From assembly GCA_949289785.1 (NCBI GenBank), contig CASEOW010000044.1:1-43575 (forward strand): a stretch of 43,575 nt of DNA, written 5' to 3'. Both the position numbers and the translations under genes were made by a program. The notes below the pieces were generated by a model. The model had not been told where the DNA came from and ran no database searches. It worked only from the letters and a program-made list of their open reading frames with translations. The stretch is from an uncultured Bacillota bacterium (lineage in GTDB: Bacteria; Bacillota; Clostridia; Christensenellales; UBA1242). Position 1 is the stretch's first letter. Every line of letters begins with the position of its first letter. This document shows, one piece after another, positions 35,741 through 43,575 of the stretch.

Positions 35741-38187
35741 TAGAATTTTTGACTTGTATTAGAAATATTTTCTAAATATTCATTAAAATCAGTAGATTGA
35801 TTTGAAAATAAGCTGTTTTCATTAATTATTGCTACTTTATCTAAGCTTTTAGTACTTTCAAATTTTTTAAATTTGCCTGTAGTATAATGAATAAAGCAAG
35901 GATTATTACTATCAAGTCTATAATAAATATTACCTTCGCTAGTATTTAAAATCTTATAATATTCTCTATTATCATTTGATTTTATAATTGGCTGAGTAGT
36001 AAATTTATTTTCGTTGTTAAATTTTCTATAATTTTTATAGTTAGGGTAGTGATCTAGATTTGCTTTGTTGTAAATTTCATATTTTTTCAAATAATCTCCA
36101 GTATAATCTTTTTCAATATAATATTTAAAGTCTTTAAAGAAAGCTAAATTAATTCCTGGACAAATGTTATATTCATATTGAGAAACTTTGGTTTTAATAA
36201 ATTTTTCTGCATTTTCAGTAATGTTCTCACCAAAAATTTCTTTAGTTTTTGAAACTACCGCATTTTTATAAATGCCTGTTAAATTCCAAAATGTCATTAA
36301 TAATTTATCTAAATCATAATTTGTAGACATTTTAGGTTGTGATAGTATTCCTGCTTCTACTAACAATTCTTTAGCTTTATCACTATTTATTATTTTCATA
36401 TTAACAAGTTCATTAGATAATAATTTAATATTTGAAATTAATATTTCACTATCATTTTTTAAATTTTTATTATAATCATTAATGAGTTTATAATATTGTT
36501 CAATATAGCTTTGAACATATTTTTCATATTGATTATCTTTTTTATTAAATTTATAACCTGTTAAACCTTTAATTTTGCCTTGAGTGGCAATAATTTCTTG
36601 AAGTTGATTTTTATAAAAGTTTGTTTTTTCATCCAATTTGAATAATTGGTTACAAATATGATTTATATTATTAAAATTCATATTGTGTCCTGATAATTCA
36701 AGTGCTTTTATAAAAGGATATATATTTTTAAATGAAGGATATTTTGGATAATTATCTTTACTAAATTGAAAATTTAATATGAAAGATTTAAAATCTATTT
36801 CTTTTGTATTATTTTGTTCTTTTGTTTCAACATTATTTTCATTATCATTCATTTTGTTTTGTGTTTTAGTTTTTTTCTTTTTACCTGTTAATTTTTCTTC
36901 CTTATATCTAGCAATAATATCTTCAACTTGTTTTTTTGTTTTTCCATCAATTATAAAGTTTTCAATTTCTTGGTCCACATTTTCGCTAGTAGGAAGTTCT
37001 GTTTGTGCTTTAAAAATAATTCTTTCTCTAAGAGGGTTAGGAGCATGTTTTTCTGTTTTCTTATTAGATACAGTTCTTCTTTCGTGATTTCCTTCTGTTA
37101 TCATTGATGCATGTTCAACAACAAATTTTCTAAAATCTTTATTTCCATTGTTTTCTTCTTGACTTAATCTAAGCATAAGATATTCAACAAATTTTGGTTC
37201 TTTAGAAAGTAGAGATAAATTTCTAGAAAAATTTACAGCATTTTCATTTCCTAAAAATCTTTGATAAGTTGCCATATTCTTAGTTAAATTTTCAAGATTT
37301 ATATTTTGAATTGTGACCATTTTATCAAAACTATATGCCATTTTAGATGCTATTTCTTCAGCTTCTTGTTGAGTTTTTTCTTCTTTTGGTTTTGGCATAA
37401 TAGTAAGAAGAGCTTTTTTATATACTTCTTTAAAACTATCAAGTTTTTTTATACTTATTGTAAGAATAGCAGGACTTAGCGCTACTAAAGATAATAAATC
37501 ACTTTTTTTATAACCTTGGTCACTTGCAAGTGTTGTCAAATATTTGATGTTGGATGATAATCTAGCTGGCTTTAAAGTTAAAAGACTTTTGTTACTTTTA
37601 ATAAGCGCTTTAGGGTCAAAGTAATAACGAGAATTTTGTTTATCATAAGAAAGTTGATTTAATATAGAAAGCACATTTTGAATATTTTCTTCACTTAACT
37701 TGCAAGCAACATATGCACATTCATTTATAACTTGACTCATTTCATTTTCGTTAAATAAAGGTGAATAAGTTTGTGTTACAGGGTCGAAATATTCTTTTTT
37801 ACATAGAGCATATATAGACTTAGTAAATTTTTGCACGCTAGCACTTCTTATATTTGATTTAATTGCAAATTTATATGGGTTAATATTATAAGATTTTGCA
37901 ATTCTTAAAACCTGAGCAAATTCTTTATTAATAAGGCTATTTTCAAATTGATAAACAGAAAGACAATTTTCAATAATCTTTTTTCCTAATCTATTTTTTT
38001 CATCTTTTTCTAAGTTTGATTGACCGATATATTCGTAAACAATTTCTGCTAAACGATTGATAAGTCTTATGTCGTTATTTTGTAAAATATTTTGAATAGT
38101 TTTTTCAACATCATTTTCAGAAAAATAAAATTCTTCTCTAAAAACTTTAATTATATTATCGAGCTTTATTTGAGTATCTTTATCCAT
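35740..38187 (-). CDS. Large helical-repeat protein of unknown function with mTERF-like segments
   Basis: No function is recognised for this 815-residue, apparently cytosolic protein: there is no signal peptide or membrane segment. The N-terminal 345 residues look all-helical. Residues about 191-265 follow an mTERF-like rhythm, with SLLTLKPARLSSNIKYL and then LLSLVALSPAILTISIKKL, meaning Pro or Ser, LL-x-x-S/K, then a spaced helix and 'YL'. Residues 148-185 and 295-340 may be weaker copies. A lysine-rich charged linker (about 430-463, KKKKTKTQNK) joins a second helical region (465-680) and a C-terminal part with Tyr/Asn-rich beta-like sequence (NIYYRLDSNNPCFIHY). mTERF repeats bind nucleic acids in mitochondria and chloroplasts; any such role here is speculation. 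AGGAGTT precedes the ATG at 38187. Single gene with its own promoter. Confidence 0.75.
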   Translation of the reverse strand: MDKDTQIKLDNIIKVFREEFYFSENDVEKTIQNILQNNDIRLINRLAEIVYEYIGQSNLEKDEKNRLGKKIIENCLSVYQFENSLINKEFAQVLRIAKSYNINPYKFAIKSNIRSASVQKFTKSIYALCKKEYFDPVTQTYSPLFNENEMSQVINECAYVACKLSEENIQNVLSILNQLSYDKQNSRYYFDPKALIKSNKSLLTLKPARLSSNIKYLTTLASDQGYKKSDLLSLVALSPAILTISIKKLDSFKEVYKKALLTIMPKPKEEKTQQEAEEIASKMAYSFDKMVTIQNINLENLTKNMATYQRFLGNENAVNFSRNLSLLSKEPKFVEYLMLRLSQEENNGNKDFRKFVVEHASMITEGNHERRTVSNKKTEKHAPNPLRERIIFKAQTELPTSENVDQEIENFIIDGKTKKQVEDIIARYKEEKLTGKKKKTKTQNKMNDNENNVETKEQNNTKEIDFKSFILNFQFSKDNYPKYPSFKNIYPFIKALELSGHNMNFNNINHICNQLFKLDEKTNFYKNQLQEIIATQGKIKGLTGYKFNKKDNQYEKYVQSYIEQYYKLINDYNKNLKNDSEILISNIKLLSNELVNMKIINSDKAKELLVEAGILSQPKMSTNYDLDKLLMTFWNLTGIYKNAVVSKTKEIFGENITENAEKFIKTKVSQYEYNICPGINLAFFKDFKYYIEKDYTGDYLKKYEIYNKANLDHYPNYKNYRKFNNENKFTTQPIIKSNDNREYYKILNTSEGNIYYRLDSNNPCFIHYTTGKFKKFESTKSLDKVAIINENSLFSNQSTDFNEYLENISNTSQKF

Positions 38188-38213
38188 ATTAACTCCTTTA
38201 ATATTTCATATTT

Positions 38214-38242
38214 ATTTTACTATATAAATAGAAAAAAGTAAA
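38214..38242 (-). promoter_or_regulatory. Predicted promoter of the helical-repeat protein gene
   Basis: On the minus strand TTTACT (38237-38242), 17 bases and TAAAAT (38214-38219). Confidence 0.5.
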
Positions 38243-38322
38243 GACCAAAATTGAATTTAAATTCCGATTTAACTAAATTATAAATATAAAGTTTTAACTA
38301 TTTATAAAATAATTAAAGATAT

Positions 38323-38351
38323 TTGACAAAATTTTTAAGATTTATTAAAAT
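38323..38351 (+). promoter_or_regulatory. Predicted tdk promoter giving a leaderless mRNA
   Basis: TTGACA (38323-38328), a 17-base spacer and TAAAAT (38346-38351). The tdk ATG begins at 38358, seven bases after the -10 box, where the transcript itself should start. No Shine-Dalgarno sequence precedes the ATG. Confidence 0.65.
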
Positions 38352-38357
38352 CAAATC

Positions 38358-38984
38358 ATGAATAAATTATATTTTTATTATGGTGCTATGGGAAGCAGTA
38401 AAACTGCTCAAGCTTTGATGTGTAAATTTAATTACGAACAGAAAGGGTTTAATGTGTTTTTATTTAAACCTATTGTTGATAACAGAACAGTAACAAATGG
38501 AAAAAGTGTTGTTGGAAGCAGAATAGGCTTACAAAGTCCTTGTTATGAATTTGATACATTTGATAATTTTTTTGATATATGTGAAAAATATAATATTATA
38601 GAAAACGCTAAAAATAATGTTATAATTATTGATGAATGTCAGTTTTTGACCGCTAAACAAGTTGATGAATTAAAGCTTATTTCTTTTAATATGCCAATTT
38701 TATGTTATGGGTTACTTACAAATTTCAAAACACAACTATTTGAAGGTAGTAAAAGACTTGTGGAAATTGCTGATAAATTAAGTGAAATAAAAAGTGTTTG
38801 CGCTTGTGGAAGAAAAGCAACTGTAAATGCTAGGATTATCGATGGAAAAGTTTGCACTGATGGAAATGAAGTTAATATTGGTGGAGATGAGAGTTACCAA
38901 AGTATGTGTTATCATTGTTACTATAAAAAAGTTAAAAATCAAAGTTTAGGGAAAAATAAAAATAATTTAGATTTTATTGAATAA
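38358..38984 (+). CDS. tdk: Thymidine kinase (type II)
   Basis: Thymidine kinase phosphorylates thymidine with ATP in the pyrimidine salvage route. The 208 residues carry the P-loop GAMGSSKT (9-16), the DECQF motif (92-96) with the catalytic Glu, and two pairs of zinc-binding cysteines (CACG near 150 and CYHC near 190). The lasso-loop region and SYQSMCYHCYY also fit. The N-terminus MNKLYFYYGAM matches the family exactly, so the start at 38358 is firm although it has no ribosome site. The predicted promoter places the transcript start at or within a base or two of this ATG, suggesting a leaderless message. Confidence 0.96.
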   Translation: MNKLYFYYGAMGSSKTAQALMCKFNYEQKGFNVFLFKPIVDNRTVTNGKSVVGSRIGLQSPCYEFDTFDNFFDICEKYNIIENAKNNVIIIDECQFLTAKQVDELKLISFNMPILCYGLLTNFKTQLFEGSKRLVEIADKLSEIKSVCACGRKATVNARIIDGKVCTDGNEVNIGGDESYQSMCYHCYYKKVKNQSLGKNKNNLDFIE

Positions 38985-39113
38985 ATTAAAGTTTAATTTT
39001 ACTAAATTAAAATAATTTACTTTTAAAATTATATAGAATGATTTGTAACTAATTGATAAATAAATTAAAGATAAATAAATATAATATTAATAAAAAGAAT
39101 AAAGGGAACAAAA

Positions 39114-41453
39114 ATGAAAGATAGATATACAAATAAAAAATATATAGACAAATTAAATAAATATTTTAACGCAACAAATTATTTAACAGTTGCTCAATTA
39201 TATTTGCAAGATAATCCGTTATTAAAAAGAGAACTAGAGAAGAAAGATATAAAAAATAAAATAGTAGGGCATTGGGGAACTTGTGCAGGTCAAAATTTTG
39301 TTTATGCTCATTTAAATAGAGTTATAAATAAATATAATCTTGATATGTTATTAATTTCAGGACCTGGACATGGTGGAAATTTCTTTTTATCTAACAGTTA
39401 TCTTGAAGGAAGATATAGTGAAATTTATCCAGAAATTAATCAAGATGAAAAAGGTTTGAGAAAGTTCTGTAAACAATTTTCATTTCCAGGCGGTGTTTCT
39501 TCTCATGTTGCGCCAGAAACTCCGGGTTCAATTCACGAAGGTGGCGAACTTGGTTATAGCCTTTTACATGGTTTTGGTGCTGTATTTGATAATCCTAACC
39601 TAATTGCAACTGTAATAGTTGGAGATGGAGAAGCTGAAACAGGTCCACTCGCTACATCTTGGAATTCTATTAAATTTTTAAATGCTAAAAAAGATGGCGC
39701 AGTTTTACCAGTTTTGCATCTTAATGGTTATAAAATAAGCAACCCTACAATATACTCAAGAATGTTAAATAAAGAATTAAAAAGCATATTTGAGGGATTT
39801 GGTTGGAAACCATACTTTGTAGAAGGTGATAAAGAAATTCCTATGCATTATAAAATGTCAAGGGTTATGGATAAATGCATTAACCAAATTAAAAAAATAC
39901 AAAGATTGGCAAAGTCTGATGAATCTGTTATCAATAAAAAATGGCCAATGATTATTTTAAGAACTCCAAAAGGTTGGACAGGACCTAAAATTGTTGATGG
40001 AAAACAAATAGAAGGAAGTTTTAGAGCTCATCAAGTTCCTATTAGCATGGAAAAAGATGAACATTTATCTCTTTTAAATGAATGGTTAAGAAGTTATAAA
40101 CCAGAAGAATTGTTTGATAATTATAAACTAAAAAAAGAAATATCTGATATATTACCTAAAGGAAATAAAAGAATTAGCGCAAGTCCTTATACTAATGGTG
40201 GAAATCTTCTAAAAGAAATAAAACTTCCTAAAATTAAAGAATATGAATTTAAAATTAATGAAATGGGACAACAAAAAGCTCAAGATATGATTGTTTTAAG
40301 TTCATATTTAAGAGATGTTTTTGAATTAAATAAAGACAATTTTAGAATATTTTGTCCAGATGAAGCAATGTCAAATAGACTTTATCATATTTTCGATACT
40401 CAAAAAAGAGATTTTAATGCACCAATTATTCCTAGTGATGAAAATCTTTCTCAAAACGGTAGAATAATGGATAGCTATTTAAGTGAACATGCTTGTGAAG
40501 GTTGGCTTGAAGGGTATTTGTTAACAGGCCGTCATGGTATCTTTGTAAGTTATGAAGCTTTTGCAAGAGTTGTTGATTCTATGGTTTCACAACATGCAAA
40601 ATGGCTTAAAGTATGTAAAAGTCTAAAATGGAGAAAACCTATTTCATCTTTAAATATTTTATTAACTAGTAATGTTTGGCAACAAGATCATAATGGTTAT
40701 ACACATCAAGAACCTGGCTTCATGGACTTTTTAGCTAATAAGAAAAGTGATATAGTTTCTATTTATCTTCCACCTGATGCTAATAGTTTACTTGCAATAA
40801 CAAATAAATGTCTAAAGTCAAAGAATAAAATTAATGTTATTATTGCTTCAAAACATCCTTCATTGCAGTGGTTGTCTTTAAAAGAAGCTGAAGATAATTT
40901 AGAAAATGGAGTTAAGGTTTGGGAGAAAATAAGCTATAACAATTATAAAAAACCAGATGTAGTAATTGCAAGTGCTGGTGATAATGCTACATTAGAGGCG
41001 ATAGCATGTGTTTCATTAATTAAAGAATATTTGCCTTCTATTAATGTTAGATTTGTAAATGTAATTGATCTTATGAAATTGGAAAGAGGTGGAGCTAATT
41101 CTCTTACAGATGAAGAATTTGATGATATATTTACAAAAGATAAACCTGTAATTTTTAATTTTCATGGATATACTAGATTTATATATGGCTTAATTGCTAA
41201 AAGAAATAATAAAAATTTTTCAGTTCATGGTTATAAAGAAGAGGGGACTATTACTACAGCGTTTGATATAAGAGTGCAAAACGAAATTGATAGGTATCAT
41301 CTTCTATTAGATGTAATTGATAAACTTGGTTTAAAAGATAAAAATAACGATTTGATCAAACAAATTAATAAAAAATTGCAAAATCATAAAAAATTTATTT
41401 ACGAAAATGGAGTAGATTTACCTGATATAGCAAATTGGACTTGGAAAAAATAA
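39114..41453 (+). CDS. xfp: Xylulose-5-phosphate/fructose-6-phosphate phosphoketolase
   Basis: Phosphoketolase splits xylulose 5-phosphate (and often fructose 6-phosphate) with phosphate, giving acetyl phosphate plus glyceraldehyde 3-phosphate or erythrose 4-phosphate, using thiamine diphosphate. The 779 residues are close to the usual 790-810. Signatures are GHWGTCAGQNF (52-62), GPGHGG (83-88), FPGGVSSHVAPETPGSIHEG (124-143) and the cofactor motif GDGEAETGPLATSWN (170-184), with GWTGPK further on. Whether it prefers one sugar phosphate cannot be read from sequence. AAAGGG precedes the ATG. A TATAAT at 39080-39085 is the best promoter candidate but its -35 box is poor. A strong terminator follows. 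Confidence 0.97.
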   Translation: MKDRYTNKKYIDKLNKYFNATNYLTVAQLYLQDNPLLKRELEKKDIKNKIVGHWGTCAGQNFVYAHLNRVINKYNLDMLLISGPGHGGNFFLSNSYLEGRYSEIYPEINQDEKGLRKFCKQFSFPGGVSSHVAPETPGSIHEGGELGYSLLHGFGAVFDNPNLIATVIVGDGEAETGPLATSWNSIKFLNAKKDGAVLPVLHLNGYKISNPTIYSRMLNKELKSIFEGFGWKPYFVEGDKEIPMHYKMSRVMDKCINQIKKIQRLAKSDESVINKKWPMIILRTPKGWTGPKIVDGKQIEGSFRAHQVPISMEKDEHLSLLNEWLRSYKPEELFDNYKLKKEISDILPKGNKRISASPYTNGGNLLKEIKLPKIKEYEFKINEMGQQKAQDMIVLSSYLRDVFELNKDNFRIFCPDEAMSNRLYHIFDTQKRDFNAPIIPSDENLSQNGRIMDSYLSEHACEGWLEGYLLTGRHGIFVSYEAFARVVDSMVSQHAKWLKVCKSLKWRKPISSLNILLTSNVWQQDHNGYTHQEPGFMDFLANKKSDIVSIYLPPDANSLLAITNKCLKSKNKINVIIASKHPSLQWLSLKEAEDNLENGVKVWEKISYNNYKKPDVVIASAGDNATLEAIACVSLIKEYLPSINVRFVNVIDLMKLERGGANSLTDEEFDDIFTKDKPVIFNFHGYTRFIYGLIAKRNNKNFSVHGYKEEGTITTAFDIRVQNEIDRYHLLLDVIDKLGLKDKNNDLIKQINKKLQNHKKFIYENGVDLPDIANWTWKK

Positions 41454-41469
41454 TTATTATTTATTAAAT

Positions 41470-41500
41470 AAAACACAACAAAAATTTTGTTGTGTTTTTT
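41470..41500. terminator. Bidirectional terminator between xfp and the flavoprotein gene
   Basis: AAAACACAAC and GTTGTGTTTT pair around an A/T loop and end in a T-run. Confidence 0.9.
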
Positions 41501-41519
41501 AAATAAAAATTTAAATTAT

Positions 41520-42680
41520 TTATAAATTAGAACCTACAATATAGCCACTAGTCCAAGCCCATTGTAAATTGTAACCACCGCATTTTCCATCAACATTACA
41601 AATTTCACCACAAAAATATAAATTTTTTATAGCTTTATACTCTAAATTACTACTTAAATTTTTTAAGCAAATTCCACCTGAAAAAACTTGATTATTATCA
41701 TAATTATCAATAACATGGAAAGTTAAATTTTTAATTAAAAAAGCTATATTTTTTAATGTGCTATCATTTAAAGTTTTACAAGATTTTGTTTCGTCTAATG
41801 ATAATTTATTTAGTATATAATATCCGATTTGACGATTAAATAATCCATCAAAAAAATGATTAATATCAATATTTAGTTTAGAAGCTCTATTTTTTAAGTA
41901 TTCATAAAGTTCATTTTTATTTAAATTTGGCATTAAATCTATAGAAATTTCTCCTTCAAATTTGTTGTTTCTTGCAAACAAAGTAGAAAGATTAAATATA
42001 CACATACCACTTAATCCATGTTCTTTAAATAAAACTTCTCCAACTTCATAATCTGTATTGCCATTTGAATCTTTTGCGTATACTTTTACATTATCTATTC
42101 TAATATTTTGTAAATTTTTCAAATTTTCTTTTGTTTTAAGAGCACATAATGAAGGGGAGAAAGTGTCATATTGAACATTAAAATTATTTAGCAAGTTGAT
42201 ATTGTTTCCACCCAAAGCGAAAATAAGTTTTTTGCATTTAAAATAATCTTTATTAGTTGTAATGCAAAAAAAATCATTTTCATATTTTATTTCAGTAATT
42301 TCGTTTTCAAGATAGCACGGAATTTCAAGTCTACAAAATTCATTTTCAATTACTTCAACAACACTTTTTGCACTATTAGAAATTGGATATATCCATCCAT
42401 TTTGATTAATAACTTCAAGTCCTATTGAATTAAAAAATTTTAAAGTATTTTCGTAAGAAAAAATTGAAAGAAAATTTGTTATATCAGTATTATAGACATT
42501 TTTATTTTCATAAAAAGTATTAGTTAAATTACATCTTCCATTGCCCGTAACTAAGATTTTTTTTGCAATTTTTGAATTTTTGTCAATTACAGCTATATCT
42601 ATATTTCTTCTTTTTGCTTGTATTGCACAAATAGAACCACTTGCTCCAGCACCAAGAATTATTGTTTCGAAAATTTTCAT
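41520..42680 (-). CDS. BaiN/HI0933-family FAD-dependent oxidoreductase
   Basis: The 386-residue flavoprotein starts with the Rossmann FAD motif ILGAGASGSICA (8-19) and the family block KILVTGNGRCNLTN. It ends with the typical GGYNLQWAWTSGYIVG. These are the hallmarks of the HI0933/YhiN group, of which clostridial BaiN acts in bile-acid 7-alpha-dehydroxylation in some gut species; most members have no proven substrate, and bile-acid activity should not be assumed here. A GGAAT site lies just before the ATG at 42680. It is monocistronic, convergent with xfp and separated from the upstream membrane protein gene by a palindromic terminator. Confidence 0.93.
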   Translation of the reverse strand: MKIFETIILGAGASGSICAIQAKRRNIDIAVIDKNSKIAKKILVTGNGRCNLTNTFYENKNVYNTDITNFLSIFSYENTLKFFNSIGLEVINQNGWIYPISNSAKSVVEVIENEFCRLEIPCYLENEITEIKYENDFFCITTNKDYFKCKKLIFALGGNNINLLNNFNVQYDTFSPSLCALKTKENLKNLQNIRIDNVKVYAKDSNGNTDYEVGEVLFKEHGLSGMCIFNLSTLFARNNKFEGEISIDLMPNLNKNELYEYLKNRASKLNIDINHFFDGLFNRQIGYYILNKLSLDETKSCKTLNDSTLKNIAFLIKNLTFHVIDNYDNNQVFSGGICLKNLSSNLEYKAIKNLYFCGEICNVDGKCGGYNLQWAWTSGYIVGSNL

Positions 42681-42716
42681 AATATTCCTTATTTAAATAT
42701 AAATTTTAAATTAAAT

Positions 42717-42747
42717 AAAATTAGTTTATTTAAAATAAACTAATTTT
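42717..42747 (-). terminator. Palindromic terminator after the four-helix membrane protein gene
   Basis: A perfect 15-base inverted repeat around one central base (AAAATTAGTTTATTT and its complement). On the minus strand it is followed by a T-rich run. Confidence 0.65.
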
Positions 42748-42802
42748 AAGTTTTCGTAGTTATTAAAGTAGAAATTATTTAGTTTAATAACTCATTATAG
42801 AA

Positions 42803-43345
42803 TTATTTAGATTCATCGTTGTTTTCGCTTTCTTTGTTAGAATTATTTAAATTGTTTTCAGAAATAACTTCGATTTCATCATTAGGGTTTTGAATGTTCT
42901 CTGATATAGCAGTATTATTACTATTTAAAGATTTCGCAAATTCAATAATAATTAAAACACAACCAGCAATAAGAACGAGCATAAAAATTAATGATAAAAC
43001 ATTAAAAGTAGAAGTTAGACCTATTAAAATCATTAAAATTGATATGATATCAATAACAAAACTAGCAATAATTATCCCTCTTTTCTTATTAAATTTTGCT
43101 GTTGGTAATGATAACCTAGTAAAACTTATAGATGAAACTATTGTTCCTGCTAGTGCAAGTAAAAAAATTAAAATGTAAATAGCCATAGCAAGAGCAAAAA
43201 CGCTACTATTTTTTACAGAATCTTCAGTAGCAACACTTGCAAGAGCAAAAATAGATATAATACATAATATAGCTAAAATTGCGTAGCTTACAACATTTAA
43301 AATTAAACCTATAAGTAATAAAGTTCTTTTGTTTTGTTTTTCCAT
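42803..43345 (-). CDS. Four-helix membrane protein of unknown function
   Basis: The 180-residue protein has four hydrophobic segments (roughly 8-32, 47-72, 88-108 and 112-136) and a polar, Asn/Glu/Ser-rich tail of about 45 residues. No family is recognised beyond a general small membrane protein. The ATG at 43345 is firmly preferred: AGGAGG lies directly upstream, and a longer frame that begins at 43393 would start inside the -35 box of the predicted promoter. Confidence 0.78.
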   Translation of the reverse strand: MEKQNKRTLLLIGLILNVVSYAILAILCIISIFALASVATEDSVKNSSVFALAMAIYILIFLLALAGTIVSSISFTRLSLPTAKFNKKRGIIIASFVIDIISILMILIGLTSTFNVLSLIFMLVLIAGCVLIIIEFAKSLNSNNTAISENIQNPNDEIEVISENNLNNSNKESENNDESK

Positions 43346-43364
43346 AAATCCTCCTTTTAGATAA

Positions 43365-43393
43365 ATTATACAAAAACTGTTATTTAAAGTCAA
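43365..43393 (-). promoter_or_regulatory. Predicted promoter of the four-helix membrane protein gene
   Basis: On the minus strand TTGACT (43388-43393), 17 bases and TATAAT (43365-43370). Confidence 0.75.
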
Positions 43394-43478
43394 GCATAAA
43401 AGAAAATATAAAACTTTTACATAATTTAAAAATTAATGAAAAAGCTAGTCAGATTTATAAAATAAACTAATTAAAAAG

Positions 43479-43507
43479 TTGACAAATATTCAAAACTATT
43501 ATATAAT
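43479..43507 (+). promoter_or_regulatory. Consensus promoter of the tRNA-Lys gene
   Basis: TTGACA (43479-43484), 17 bases and TATAAT (43502-43507): a perfect consensus promoter about 30 bases before the tRNA, as expected for a stable RNA. Confidence 0.85.
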
Positions 43508-43537
43508 AAGTTTGTTTGTTTAAAAAAGAAACAATTT

Positions 43538-43575
43538 GGACTGCTAGCTCAGTTGGTAGAGCATTCGACTCTTAA
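43538..43575 (+). tRNA. tRNA-Lys(CTT), 5' part, cut by the window end
   Basis: The first 38 bases of a tRNA are present: acceptor 5' strand GGACTGC, a D-arm with GCTC/GAGC stem and AGTTGGTA loop, and anticodon stem TTCGA followed by the loop CTCTTAA. Position 34-36 is CTT, so it would read the lysine codon AAG. The 3' half lies beyond the window; further tRNA genes may follow. Confidence 0.92.

Noticed and set aside
41520..42680. Bile-acid metabolism from the BaiN-like gene
   Set aside because: The HI0933/YhiN family is broad and no other bai genes are in the window, so the specific function is not supported.
43346..43393. Longer N-terminus of the four-helix membrane protein
   Set aside because: The extra 16 codons contain the AGGAGG ribosome site and the -10 and -35 boxes of a near-consensus promoter.

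Overview
The window is very AT-rich (roughly a quarter G+C by eye) and gene-dense, and reads as one chromosomal segment of a low-GC, obligately anaerobic Bacillota bacterium, most likely an uncultured Clostridia-type lineage. The evidence is an OLE RNA end beside oapA, an oxygen-sensitive class III ribonucleotide reductase (nrdD/nrdG), a phosphoketolase, ferredoxin-type redox proteins, strong Shine-Dalgarno sites, sigma-A-type promoters often with an extended TGn -10, and many T-tailed hairpin terminators. The standard genetic code fits. I see no phage, IS element, CRISPR array or obvious horizontally acquired island.

Layout. 1-150 is the 3' end of an OLE noncoding RNA, followed by its membrane partner gene oapA. 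940-7525 (minus) carries a small zinc-ribbon membrane protein and a 2013-residue surface subtilase with a long leucine-rich-repeat array. 7777-10856 holds leuS and rdgB, convergent on a shared terminator. 10975-24964 is one 14-kb plus-strand unit: ABC ATPase, ABC permease, a 2085-residue Ig-like (BIG2) repeat protein ending in a beta-helix, and a 1739-residue MBG/YDG-repeat protein with a C-terminal membrane anchor. 25015-29394 (minus) has a single-pass membrane protein of unknown function and a HAD phosphatase - SDR reductase - flavodoxin/ferredoxin cluster. 29578-33112 has nrdDG divergent from a Crp/Fnr-type regulator. 33264-41453 has an RNase R-type exonuclease, an 815-residue helical-repeat protein of unknown function (minus), thymidine kinase and phosphoketolase. 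41520-43345 (minus) has a BaiN/HI0933-type flavoprotein and a four-helix membrane protein. The window ends inside a tRNA-Lys(CTT).

The genes suggest an anaerobe that makes dNTPs with the glycyl-radical enzyme, salvages thymidine, probably cleaves sugar phosphates with phosphoketolase to give acetyl phosphate, and invests heavily in its surface: three genes for giant exported repeat proteins fill about 17.5 kb (40 percent) of the window. None has a recognisable LPxTG sorting signal; they appear to be held by N- or C-terminal transmembrane segments.

The points most worth a second look are the OLE/OapA pair at the left edge, the 14-kb ABC-transporter/giant-repeat-protein unit, the helical-repeat protein with mTERF-like segments, the apparently leaderless thymidine kinase mRNA, and the altered editing motif of LeuRS. 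All assignments come from reading the sequence by eye; no searches were run.
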